This document shows, one piece after another, positions 26,112 through 32,863 of a stretch of DNA of 49,874 bases; position 1 is the first letter of the stretch, and each line of letters begins with the position of its first letter. The notes below the pieces were generated by a model that worked only from the letters and a program-made list of their open reading frames with translations, was not told where the DNA came from and made no database searches. The stretch is taken from positions 1 through 49,874 of the forward strand of contig VEPN01000020.1 in assembly GCA_012026835.1 (NCBI GenBank), read 5' to 3'. Origin of the DNA: Candidatus Methanoperedens sp. (GTDB taxonomy: Archaea > Halobacteriota > Methanosarcinia > Methanosarcinales > Methanoperedenaceae). The position numbers were made by a program, and so were the translations under genes.

Positions 26112-26180
26112 GCCCGGTTTTTTCCGGGCAAATGTACCTCCGGGGCTTGAACCCGGTCATGTCGGCCTTCCGACAGGTAC
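26112..26180 (-). other. Perfect three-way-junction sequence plus hairpin at a gene junction
   Basis: On the minus strand GTACCT (26175-26180) pairs with AGGTAC (26134-26139). Between them sit the hairpin GTCGG-AAGG-CCGAC (26161-26174) and the hairpin CCGGG-TTCAAGC-CCCGG (26140-26156), joined by ATGA, which contains the stop codon of the lipoprotein gene. A second stem, GCCCGG-A6-CCGGGC (26112-26129), follows. TTCAAGC has the form of a tRNA T-loop, but no D or anticodon arm exists. Not followed by a U-tract, so not a standard terminator. It may be a processing or stability site between two co-transcribed genes. Confidence 0.6.
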
Positions 26181-26675
26181 TTCAAAAGTAATATTCCATG
26201 CAGCCCTCTTTACCGCAGTATTATTCTCAGAAATCTGGATATACATCCACACATAGCTGACATTTCCTTTTGGCTGTATGGTGTAATTTTGGGTCCAGGT
26301 ATTATTGACAGTCTGAATTATTTCGGTTATATCTGTCCATTCCTGTCCTATCTGAGGTTTGAATACTGTAAGCACTGTTTCATTCAATCTGGGGTTCTTT
26401 ACCTGCAATTGGACTGAAAGCCTGCCTGTACTGTTGAATTCTTTAGATAGTAAACGCAGGCGTATTTGGTTTGAATCGCTCATGTTAGCCGTACTCTGCA
26501 TAGAGACTTCCTCAACAGGGTTCTTATCGCTAATATTCTGAACAGGGAGTTCCACACCCTGTTTACTCTCCTTGCCAACGCATCCACCAAGGGCAGATAT
26601 CAATATTAGCATCCCCACAATCCTCCACGGTATGGAGACGGAAGGTAGCCCCACTGAAATTGACTTTTTATCCAA
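26157..26675 (-). CDS. Secreted lipoprotein
   Basis: The preferred start is TTG 26675, preceded by AAGGAGGAAATA; the longer frame to 26705 would include this ribosome site and also begins with TTG. The 172-residue product has a hydrophobic segment followed by ISALGGC, a lipobox with Cys at about 32, so the mature protein is probably lipid-anchored. The rest is a beta-rich domain (RLSVQLQVKNPRLNETVLTV) with several glycosylation-type NxS/T sites and no Cys. Function is unknown. It is the first gene of the secreted operon that continues to 23775. Confidence 0.65.
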   Translation of the reverse strand: MDKKSISVGLPSVSIPWRIVGMLILISALGGCVGKESKQGVELPVQNISDKNPVEEVSMQSTANMSDSNQIRLRLLSKEFNSTGRLSVQLQVKNPRLNETVLTVFKPQIGQEWTDITEIIQTVNNTWTQNYTIQPKGNVSYVWMYIQISENNTAVKRAAWNITFEVPVGRPT

Positions 26676-26790
26676 TATTTCCTCCTTTCTGAATATCCCC
26701 CACAATGCAACTCAACTCCCTCGATTCCTCAAAGAGGGTTCTGAGATATACTTTAGATTGTGGTACAATTCAATACATATACCACTTACC

Positions 26791-26822
26791 TTAAAAAACA
26801 TTAAGAAGTACTAGCATATTCT
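26791..26822. promoter_or_regulatory. Conserved surface-gene box, copy 1
   Basis: TTAAAAAACATTAAGAAGT followed by ACTAGCATATTCT. A second site at 30074 matches the first 19 bases with one difference, and one at 32571 matches 25 or so of 32. All lie upstream of minus-strand genes for exported proteins. On the minus strand TTTTTTAA could also serve as a TATA box. Proposed shared regulator site; unproved. Confidence 0.5.
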
Positions 26823-26860
26823 GTAACCCTATGAAAGAACAATATAATACTTAATTATAG

Positions 26861-26951
26861 ATTTGGCATATAGACTTGGCATATAGACTTGGCATATAGA
26901 CTTGGCATATAGACTTGGCATATAGACTTGGCATATAGACTTGGCATATAG
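26861..26951. repeat. Tandem array, seven copies of a 13-bp unit
   Basis: Seven head-to-tail copies of ACTTGGCATATAG; only the first (ATTTGGCATATAG) has a change, and a decayed eighth follows. The array stands midway between divergent genes, 76 bp before the winged-helix start. Iterated regulator binding is the simplest reading. Such arrays also occur as replication iterons, but no initiator gene is adjacent. Confidence 0.9.
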
Positions 26952-27027
26952 GCTAAGTATGTAGAATAAATAGCTAAAGTATTATAAATTATAAAACTAA
27001 AATTTAATTACGAATGAAATCAACACA

Positions 27028-27225
27028 ATGAAACCTATGGATCGAATATTAAAGCAGCTTCAAGATACCCAATGGCATAGTTTAGATGAAATAAAAAAGA
27101 GTGTCTCTTTGCCCTCTCAAACGCTAAATGCGATAATATGTTTTCTTCAAGAACAGGCATTCATTAATAAAGAAGATGAGAAGCTAAGAATAACACGTCT
27201 GGGATTAAGATATTTAGATATTTGA
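27028..27225 (+). CDS. Small winged-helix DNA-binding protein
   Basis: The 65-residue protein is a bare winged-helix domain: helix ILKQLQD, turn HSLDEIKKSV, recognition helix LPSQTLNAIICFLQEQAFI and a wing KEDEKLRITRLGLRYL. No sensor domain is attached. There is no clear ribosome site, and a TATA-like stretch lies about 35-50 bp upstream, so the message may have a short leader. Its position next to the 13-bp array suggests it binds there and controls itself and the divergent lipoprotein operon. A decayed relative lies at about 35.07-35.21 kb. Confidence 0.7.
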   Translation: MKPMDRILKQLQDTQWHSLDEIKKSVSLPSQTLNAIICFLQEQAFINKEDEKLRITRLGLRYLDI

Positions 27226-27228
27226 AAA

Positions 27229-27429
27229 TCAATCCCTTAATTCAGGTTTTGTTATAAGTAAATCCATCTCATATCTGCTCAATGGTGAAAATTCTACAGA
27301 ACCACATTTAATGCATCTTCTTTTACTATTCATGTTTATTGTTGCACATCTATCACAAACTTTAAATTGACGACCTTGTAATCTTCCAAAGTCGTCAGTA
27401 TATTTTTTGCTAATCTTCAATCTTACCAT
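27229..27429 (-). CDS. Small zinc-ribbon protein
   Basis: This 66-residue protein has two knuckles, CDRC and CIKC, 15-20 residues apart, in a basic context (RLKISKKY, SKRRC), which forms a zinc ribbon that probably binds nucleic acid or protein. Family not recognised. It is convergent with the winged-helix gene (3 bp apart). A hairpin-plus-T terminator separates it from the cytochrome gene, so it probably has its own promoter. GGGGG occurs 7 bp ahead of the ATG. Confidence 0.65.
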   Translation of the reverse strand: MVRLKISKKYTDDFGRLQGRQFKVCDRCATINMNSKRRCIKCGSVEFSPLSRYEMDLLITKPELRD

Positions 27430-27445
27430 TGCAATTCCCCCAAAT

Positions 27446-27473
27446 ATAAAAAAATACGGATTTATATATCCGT
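27446..27473 (-). terminator. Terminator of the trihaem cytochrome gene
   Basis: ACGGAT (27456-27461) and ATCCGT (27468-27473) make a 6-bp stem, followed on the minus strand by ATTTTTTTATA. It lies 8 bp past the cytochrome stop. Confidence 0.65.
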
Positions 27474-27480
27474 TAATATT

Positions 27481-28425
27481 CTACCTTTCTATTTCTTCCC
27501 TTTTCTGGGCAAGAGCTGCCGGAACATGGACCAGGTGACATTTGAAGCAGCTCTCTTCCCCGATTTCCTGACTCAGTTTCCCTACCTTATTTGAATCAAC
27601 TGGTGATTCTGAAAGAGCCTGTCCCAGTGTATCAATCCTGGCCTGCACATCTTCATCAATGTAGTATTCTCTCTTACTTGTATGGCAGTTGCCGCAAGTC
27701 CCTTTCATCGCTTGGAAAGTCATGTTGAATTCGTTGAAACGCAGCCTGGCATTTTCGATCTGGTTCTGCCCGATATCTGCACCGACTCCTACGAAGTTTG
27801 CATCAATAAGCTGCATCAACCTGGAAAAGCTTATGCTTTCATTCGCGAGGTGAACACTTATCTCTTCAAACTTCTTTCCATCAAGCGTTCTCCAGTGATA
27901 TTTCATCTGGACTTTTGGCATATTGACACTATGGCAGTTCTCGCATACCTGCCCCATATTCCCATATGCAGCCATGATTTTATTCCGATCCCCTGTTTTC
28001 AGGGCGGCTTCGAGTGAATCTGCCGGGTACATCAGGAAGAAACCTTCCCATTCAGGTACCAGCTTAGAGTTATTTTTGTACTGTGCCTTGAACTTTTTGA
28101 AATCGTCCCTTGCATTCTCCAGATCGTTCTCTGACAGGTCGGCGGCAATGCTTGCGAAGTAAGTACCCTGAGCCAGCATCCCAATGAGCCATACCGGCCT
28201 ATCAGCCTTTGGCGGAAATAAATTATCCAGGGATTTCGGAAGTGCAACATCAGGGACCGGAACATCAGGAACAGGAATCAGGGGAAAGAAAGCCGATGTA
28301 TCGATTATGTTTTCATTTGTGCCTGCCGGTTCATTTTCATTCCATACTTTGTCATTTGCTCCCAGCGCAGTGACAAGCGCAGCTGTAAAGATGCCTATTA
28401 ACAGTAGTAGAATTAATCGTTTCAT
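27481..28425 (-). CDS. Exported triheme c-type cytochrome
   Basis: This 314-residue protein has a signal peptide (1-21) and three haem sites: CENCH at 161-165, CGNCH at 244-248 and CFKCH at 293-297. Residues about 80-180 and 200-250 look like two helical units (DLENARDDFKKFKAQYK and QIENARLRFNEFNMTFQ) of cytochrome c-prime/c556 type, each closed by a haem site, with the third haem at the end. It would act outside the membrane in electron transfer. The gene has AAGGAGGTTAGTT before ATG and is bounded by terminators on both sides, so it is a single-gene unit. Confidence 0.85.
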   Translation of the reverse strand: MKRLILLLLIGIFTAALVTALGANDKVWNENEPAGTNENIIDTSAFFPLIPVPDVPVPDVALPKSLDNLFPPKADRPVWLIGMLAQGTYFASIAADLSENDLENARDDFKKFKAQYKNNSKLVPEWEGFFLMYPADSLEAALKTGDRNKIMAAYGNMGQVCENCHSVNMPKVQMKYHWRTLDGKKFEEISVHLANESISFSRLMQLIDANFVGVGADIGQNQIENARLRFNEFNMTFQAMKGTCGNCHTSKREYYIDEDVQARIDTLGQALSESPVDSNKVGKLSQEIGEESCFKCHLVHVPAALAQKREEIER

Positions 28426-28464
28426 AACTAACCTCCTTTTGATATAATATTCTGACGTTTTTAT

Positions 28465-28493
28465 TAAAAAATAAAAGAGGGACTTGATCCCTC
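28465..28493 (-). terminator. Terminator of the 408-residue surface gene
   Basis: On the minus strand GAGGG-ATCAAGT-CCCTC is followed by TTTTATTTTTT. It starts 19 bp after the stop codon and is nearly identical to the one after the 599-residue paralogue. Confidence 0.75.
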
Positions 28494-28511
28494 AAAATTT
28501 ATTTGACTGAC

Positions 28512-29738
28512 TCAGTATATGACCTGCAGATCACCTGAAGTCAGTGTGCCCGATTTATGGTAATTCTTGGCAGGGATAGAGATATCGAATGTATCTTTAC
28601 TTACATACGGTGATGCCGGTTGTCCACCATCCTTGACATTAACTACAAAGTCGTATGGACCTTCATTGTTGAACATCGCCTTTCCTTTTATCTCTCCTGT
28701 CTTCGGGTCTGCATTCTTGTTGGTCTTAACCGAGTTTATCTCTGTGGCCACGATCCTATTGCCTTCATTGTCTTCAGTCTCTACCGTGCCTTTCGGCATG
28801 AACTTGGTGAATGCAAAGATCTTAAAGGTCAGTTCCGGAGCTACCTTGTTGCCCAAGGTTCCCCATCCGACTACCTTGCAGCGGTCTTTACATCCTTCTG
28901 GCGGAATGACATTTACTGTTGTCTGTGCCATTTCGGTTGGGAACTGAGGTGGGGCAATGTCGATATCAATTATTCTGCCATCTACAATCGGGTTACCATG
29001 ACCAGTAGCCGTATTTGTGGTGTTAGCGGTTATAGCCGCTGTGCACTCATACTTCCATGATTCACCTGGATTAAGTAAACCATCGTTATTAGTATCACCG
29101 CTCTTGAAAGTTACTGGCGAACACTTATCATCATCCACTCTAACATTGGTAAGATTCACATTTCCGGTGTTTGTTTCAGTATATGTGTAGGTGACTGTTT
29201 CACCTGGCGCCACGTTAGTTTTATCCACTGTCTTTGTCAGTTTGCTGTTGGGGCTGATGAGAGTAATTTGTCTTGAGAAACTCTGTTGATCTGTTACGCC
29301 ATTTTGCGGATTGACTAATTCAAGTCTGATTACAAACTCATATATGGCATTAAGTGGAGCTGTTTCCTTAACTTTAATTGTAGTTAGTTTAGGATCTTTA
29401 TAAACATCTGCACCAAGACTTTGGAAATCTGTTTTTGGATTCACGACCTGACCATTCAACGCAAGACTATCTCGTGTTATTTCCAGATCGTTTGGATTTC
29501 CTGCTGTGATTTCTACGGTGAATTTGTAATCTAATCCTTGATCAACGTACAGTGAATTCAAATTTGCCTGAAAATTGCCTGAAATGCTGTCTCCTGGTAT
29601 TTGGATTTCGATCAATTGAACAGGGAACGGTTGATTGGTCGCTGGGTTAATTAAAACTAAATCACCTGCTGAAGCTATTCCTGTCAAAGCAACCATCACT
29701 GCAAGTAATGCAACAACAGTTGTAATTCTACGTTTCAT
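28512..29738 (-). CDS. Exported surface protein with post-COAP-like C-terminal domain
   Basis: The 408-residue protein has a signal peptide (to about residue 24), a beta-rich N-terminal region, a DUF11-like domain (LTKTVDKTNVAPGETVTYTY, TNTGNVNLTNVRVDD), and a C-terminal domain of about 120 residues beginning KVVGWGTLGNKVAPELTFKI that resembles the post-COAP type. That last domain is nearly identical to the C-terminus of the 599-residue protein at 30333, as are the terminator and the element before the start. DUF11 domains are common in archaeal surface proteins. There is no anchor, so it is secreted or held by partners. The start follows GGAGTGATAAATAAAT. Confidence 0.75.
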   Translation of the reverse strand: MKRRITTVVALLAVMVALTGIASAGDLVLINPATNQPFPVQLIEIQIPGDSISGNFQANLNSLYVDQGLDYKFTVEITAGNPNDLEITRDSLALNGQVVNPKTDFQSLGADVYKDPKLTTIKVKETAPLNAIYEFVIRLELVNPQNGVTDQQSFSRQITLISPNSKLTKTVDKTNVAPGETVTYTYTETNTGNVNLTNVRVDDDKCSPVTFKSGDTNNDGLLNPGESWKYECTAAITANTTNTATGHGNPIVDGRIIDIDIAPPQFPTEMAQTTVNVIPPEGCKDRCKVVGWGTLGNKVAPELTFKIFAFTKFMPKGTVETEDNEGNRIVATEINSVKTNKNADPKTGEIKGKAMFNNEGPYDFVVNVKDGGQPASPYVSKDTFDISIPAKNYHKSGTLTSGDLQVIY

Positions 29739-29773
29739 ATTTATTTATCACTCCTATTTTTTTAATTTATTCT

Positions 29774-29889
29774 GGTGCGTTTACCTTCCGGTAAGGCTCA
29801 CCCTCCGGCTGCCTTATATAGCGCCCACCAAGCGCTTGATGCACTTACCACCCAACCCTTACGGGCAAACCCCCATGCATCTCGGATTT
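29774..29889 (-). promoter_or_regulatory. Surface-gene inverted-repeat element, copy 2
   Basis: On the minus strand: AAAAAATCCGA, stem GATGCAT (29875-29881) with GTGCATC (29838-29844); inside it CCC-GTAA-GGG; then a hairpin AGCGC/GCGCT (29820-29836), a central TATATAAGG, a hairpin TAAGGC/GCCTTA (29792-29816), and AGGTAAAC (29779-29786), which can pair back to GTTTGCCC (29863-29870). The element ends about 36 bp before the start codon. TATATAAGG could be the actual TATA box (initiation near 29785-29790), in which case most of the dyads are DNA sites; if transcription starts further up, this is a folded leader. Confidence 0.6.
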
Positions 29890-30073
29890 TTTAATATGTG
29901 GTTTGACGAAAAAAATCTCCACGATTAGCATTATGGACATGAATCATGCAATTTGTTTCTTTTTTTATTCCTCCTTTGTGACCTCCCTCGCAAACCCTTT
30001 TGTCACAAACATATGGATCACCACTACAGAGAGATATTTTAAATTATAACAAGGATTCAAGAGATTCCATCAT

Positions 30074-30105
30074 TTAAAAAACATTAAGGAGTGACAATAT
30101 TTGCT
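30074..30105. promoter_or_regulatory. Conserved surface-gene box, copy 2
   Basis: TTAAAAAACATTAAGGAGT at 30074-30092 differs by one base from 26791-26809. It lies about 185 bp beyond the inverted-repeat element of the same gene. Confidence 0.5.
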
Positions 30106-30285
30106 ATTAATACATAGAATTAGCATGTGATACGAACATATGATTTTGTTGGTATTATAAAAAATTATAGATATTAAATATTAATTTTTAAAAAATGCAC
30201 AGAGTTATTTATTTGAGGAATATCCAGATATTTATTACAGAAAATAGGATTATCCAAAATACCTCTTTTAATTTATAGCTTTATT

Positions 30286-30314
30286 AAAAAATAAAAGAGG
30301 GATTTCTATCCCTC
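30286..30314 (-). terminator. Terminator of the 599-residue surface gene
   Basis: GAGGG-ATAGAAAT-CCCTC followed by TTTTATTTTTT on the minus strand, 19 bp after the stop codon. Near-copy of 28465-28493. Confidence 0.75.
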
Positions 30315-30332
30315 AAACTTTATTCAACTGAC

Positions 30333-32132
30333 TCATTTTATGACTTGCAGATCACCTGAGGTCGGTGTGCCCGATTTATGGTAATTCTTGGCAGGGATAG
30401 AGATATCGAATGTATCTTTGCTTGCATACGGTGATGCTGGTTCTCCGCCATCCGTGACCATAACTACGAAGTCATATGGACCTTCATTGTTGAACATCGC
30501 CTTTCCTTTTATCTCTCCCGTCATCGGGTTTACTGTCTTATCGGTTAACACCGAGTCTATCTGTGTGGCTTTTATCTTATTGCCTGCGTCGTCTTCAGCT
30601 TCTACAGTGCCTTTTGGCATGAAGTTACTATATGCCCAGATCTTGAATGTCAGTTCCGGAGCGACCTTGTTGCCCAGGGTTCCCCATCCAACTACCTTAC
30701 CTGGCTTTAATTCTTCTGGCTTTTTGTTGCCGAAGTCTATGCCTGTCACAATTTGTCCTGCTGAGAGTGTCACTGTATGGGTTCCTGGCACTGCCGGGAA
30801 GGTCTGTATCCAGCCTGCCTGCAGGGTCTCTGATACGGTATAGGTGCCTGGCGGCAGATCCTTGAATGAATAGTCGCCATTTGCGTCTGTCTGAGTCGTT
30901 TCAGTAGATCCGTCAGGTTTTGTCAGTGTGATTGTCCAGTTAGCAAGTCTTGGTTCAGTCGCACCCTTTATTCCATCACCATTGGTATCATTCCACTTCT
31001 GGCCTGAGATACTACCATTTGGTATTAGTTGATTACCGAAATCTCTATCTACTACATTCTGTCCGCCTGCGAGATTTACAGTATAAGTTCCTGGCGGTAC
31101 TGGTGTTGGTGCTGTCTGTTTCCAGCCTGCCTGCAGTGTTTCTGATACGGTATAGGTGCCTGGCAGCAAATTCGTGAATGAATAGTTGCCGTTTGTGCCT
31201 GTCTGAGTTGTCTCAGTAGATCCATCAGGCTTTGTCAGTGTGATTGTCCAGCCCGAAAGTCTTGGTTCATTTGCGTCTTTTATTGCATCACCATTGAGAT
31301 CGTTCCATTTCTGGCCTGAGATACTGCCATTCTGTATGTTGGCGAAATTCAGACCTGTGGCATCATTTGTATCTACGGTCACGGTATGTGTTCCTGGAGG
31401 CACTGGTTGAGGTCCTGTCTGTGTCCAGCCTGCCTGAAGTACCTCTTCAACAGTAAAGGTGCCTCGGAAGCCCAGGAAATCCGTCCCAATAACAGCTCCG
31501 GTGGAGTCAGTAATGTTTACCTGTTCTCCTTTGAATGAATAATTTCCATTTTGATCCGTGAGAGTCGTAGCTACTACAGTACCGTTTTCATCTCTCAAGT
31601 TGATCGTCCAACCAGCAAGTCCGGGTTCTCCTTGGCCGCATATTCCACTACCATCGAGGTCATTGCATTTCTTGCCTGTGATAATTCCACCTTGTAGTAC
31701 TATAGTTCTTGATGCTTGTGATGGAAGGTTGGGATTCAAATAAGAGACAAAATACTGATAAATTGTCCCGGCTTGTCTTGAGATAGGTGCATTAACTTCT
31801 ATCCTTGCTGAATCATCTTGGGTAGATGTTGGAGTTGAAGTTACTAAGAAAGTATCCTTGAGTGTTGTAAAGTTGACATCTGCTGCATTGCAATTAGCCG
31901 CCGGCTGACAATTAGTAAATTGTATAGCCAAAGGATAATTTGTGTTTAGCTCCGTTGAAAGAATTGAAGTTAACCTAACACCTATGTTAAATGCATCATG
32001 ATTCTTAACTAAAATTGGTTCACCCAATACTTGTCCATCTCTTAAAAGTTCTTGGCTTACCGCCGACGCTGCTCCTGTCAGCGCAACCATCGTCGCAAAT
32101 AATGCAGCAATGGTCAATAATTTATGTTTCAT
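30333..32132 (-). CDS. Exported surface protein with SdrD-B-like repeats and post-COAP-like domain
   Basis: The 599-residue protein has a signal peptide ending at ASAVSQ (about 25), a unique N-terminal beta region, three SdrD B-type repeats (GSISGQKWNDLNGDAIKD, GTYTVSETLQAGW), the first more divergent (ITGKKCNDLDGSGICGQGEP), and a C-terminal post-COAP-like domain starting KVVGWGTLGNK, shared with the 408-residue paralogue. The DxNxDG loops of the B repeats usually bind calcium and stiffen the rod. Thus the two paralogues keep the leader, signal and C-terminus and differ in the middle. The start follows AAAGGAGAGATAATAT. No membrane anchor. Confidence 0.78.
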   Translation of the reverse strand: MKHKLLTIAALFATMVALTGAASAVSQELLRDGQVLGEPILVKNHDAFNIGVRLTSILSTELNTNYPLAIQFTNCQPAANCNAADVNFTTLKDTFLVTSTPTSTQDDSARIEVNAPISRQAGTIYQYFVSYLNPNLPSQASRTIVLQGGIITGKKCNDLDGSGICGQGEPGLAGWTINLRDENGTVVATTLTDQNGNYSFKGEQVNITDSTGAVIGTDFLGFRGTFTVEEVLQAGWTQTGPQPVPPGTHTVTVDTNDATGLNFANIQNGSISGQKWNDLNGDAIKDANEPRLSGWTITLTKPDGSTETTQTGTNGNYSFTNLLPGTYTVSETLQAGWKQTAPTPVPPGTYTVNLAGGQNVVDRDFGNQLIPNGSISGQKWNDTNGDGIKGATEPRLANWTITLTKPDGSTETTQTDANGDYSFKDLPPGTYTVSETLQAGWIQTFPAVPGTHTVTLSAGQIVTGIDFGNKKPEELKPGKVVGWGTLGNKVAPELTFKIWAYSNFMPKGTVEAEDDAGNKIKATQIDSVLTDKTVNPMTGEIKGKAMFNNEGPYDFVVMVTDGGEPASPYASKDTFDISIPAKNYHKSGTPTSGDLQVIK

Positions 32133-32165
32133 ATATTATCTCTCCTTTATTTTTTATTTTATTTC

Positions 32166-32282
32166 GGTGCATTTGCCCTTCAGTAAGGCTCACCTACGGC
32201 TGCCTTATATAGCGCCCACCTGGCGCTTGATGCACTTACCACTCGACCCTTGCGGGCAAATCCCTGTGCATCTCGGATTTTT
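32166..32282 (-). promoter_or_regulatory. Surface-gene inverted-repeat element, copy 1
   Basis: On the minus strand: AAAAAATCCGA, stem GATGCAC (32266-32272) with GTGCATC (32229-32235) enclosing CCC-GCAA-GGG, hairpin AGCGCC/GGCGCT (32211-32227), TATATAAGG, hairpin TAAGGC/GCCTTA (32184-32207), and GGGCAAAT (32171-32178) that is a perfect partner of ATTTGCCC (32254-32261). The terminal ATGCAC (32167-32172) could also replace the first strand of the main stem, so two exclusive folds exist. In copy 2 the long-range pair changes from A-T to G-C at its end, keeping the pairing. It ends 34 bp before the start codon. Confidence 0.6.
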
Positions 32283-32570
32283 TAAGACGTGGTTTAAATA
32301 AAACATAATCATCAATTGTATATTAAAGATATAAATATAATAATTATAAAATATTTTTCGAGCCCATGTACCATGCAGTTCATACTCCCCATTTTCCCTT
32401 TCATTGTCTGTGCTCCCTGATGATATTCGTTTTTAATGATTAACTATGCCTTGGAAAAGATTATCTATCTTCTGCAATCGATTATTACCCGATTTTTCCT
32501 CCTTTTCCAGTTCCCATGCCTTTTTAGTATTTATTCAAACAACTTCATAGCATTATTGTAATTACATACA

Positions 32571-32644
32571 TTAAAAAGCATTATGAAGGAGGAACATATC
32601 CTAAAAACATATAGCATTGACATATAGTAGAAACATATGGTAGT
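32571..32644. promoter_or_regulatory. Conserved box copy 3 with four 13-bp-spaced CATAT motifs
   Basis: TTAAAAAGCATTATGAAGG at 32571 is followed by AACATATCCTAAA, AACATATAGCATT, GACATATAGTAGA and AACATATGGTAGT, four consecutive 13-bp units (32593-32644). Unit length and CATATAG core match the perfect array at 26861-26951. Confidence 0.55.
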
Positions 32645-32863
32645 TGTGTATAACATTTGTATGGAGATAAAAAACTGCAAATTATTAATAAAAATAGCCC
32701 ATTAATTATCTTGTTAATTAGGAGCTAAACATTTTAATCCGTAAGGCTGTAAAGCTATGTTAAAAGACCGCTAAGTATGATGATGCTTTGAATTTCAGAA
32801 TTATGCTAAAAAATAGAGGTAAGACGTCAACGAAATAATATTCGTCGACATAAACACAAAATA

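Larger units (their letters stand above)
26706..27027. other. Divergent regulatory region between lipoprotein and winged-helix genes
   Basis: This gap holds, in order, the conserved box TTAAAAAACATTAAGAAGT at 26791, an AT-rich stretch, the 13-bp tandem array at 26861-26951, and an AT-rich TTATAAATTATAAA near 26979 that could be the TATA box of the plus-strand winged-helix gene. No reading frame is seen. Confidence 0.6.
29739..30332. other. 594-bp upstream region of the 408-residue surface gene
   Basis: It holds the 115-bp inverted-repeat element (29774-29889), then AT-rich DNA with the conserved box at 30074 followed by loosely spaced CATAG/CATGTG/CATATG words (30111-30142), and the terminator of the next gene at 30286-30314. 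No reading frame is convincing. Confidence 0.55.
32133..32863. other. 731-bp upstream region of the 599-residue surface gene
   Basis: Contains the inverted-repeat element (32166-32282), a stretch of AT-rich DNA without recognisable features, the conserved box and 13-bp-spaced motifs (32571-32644), and near 32829-32850 a dyad GTCAACGAA/TTCGTCGAC beyond the CAP gene. I find no supportable gene on either strand. Confidence 0.55.

Noticed and set aside
26134-26180. tRNA-like T-arm (CCGGG-TTCAAGC-CCCGG)
   Set aside because: No D arm, anticodon arm or seven-base acceptor stem surrounds it; the segment folds as a compact three-way junction over a stop codon.
26861-26951. CRISPR array or replication iterons
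   Set aside because: Units are 13 bp and contiguous with no spacers, so not CRISPR; no Rep-type initiator or AT-rich unwinding region with paired sites is adjacent, so iterons are unsupported.
29774-32282. c-di-GMP-I (GEMM) riboswitch, because of GCACAGGG in copy 1
   Set aside because: Only that short word agrees; the GEMM tetraloop/receptor core and second helix are absent.
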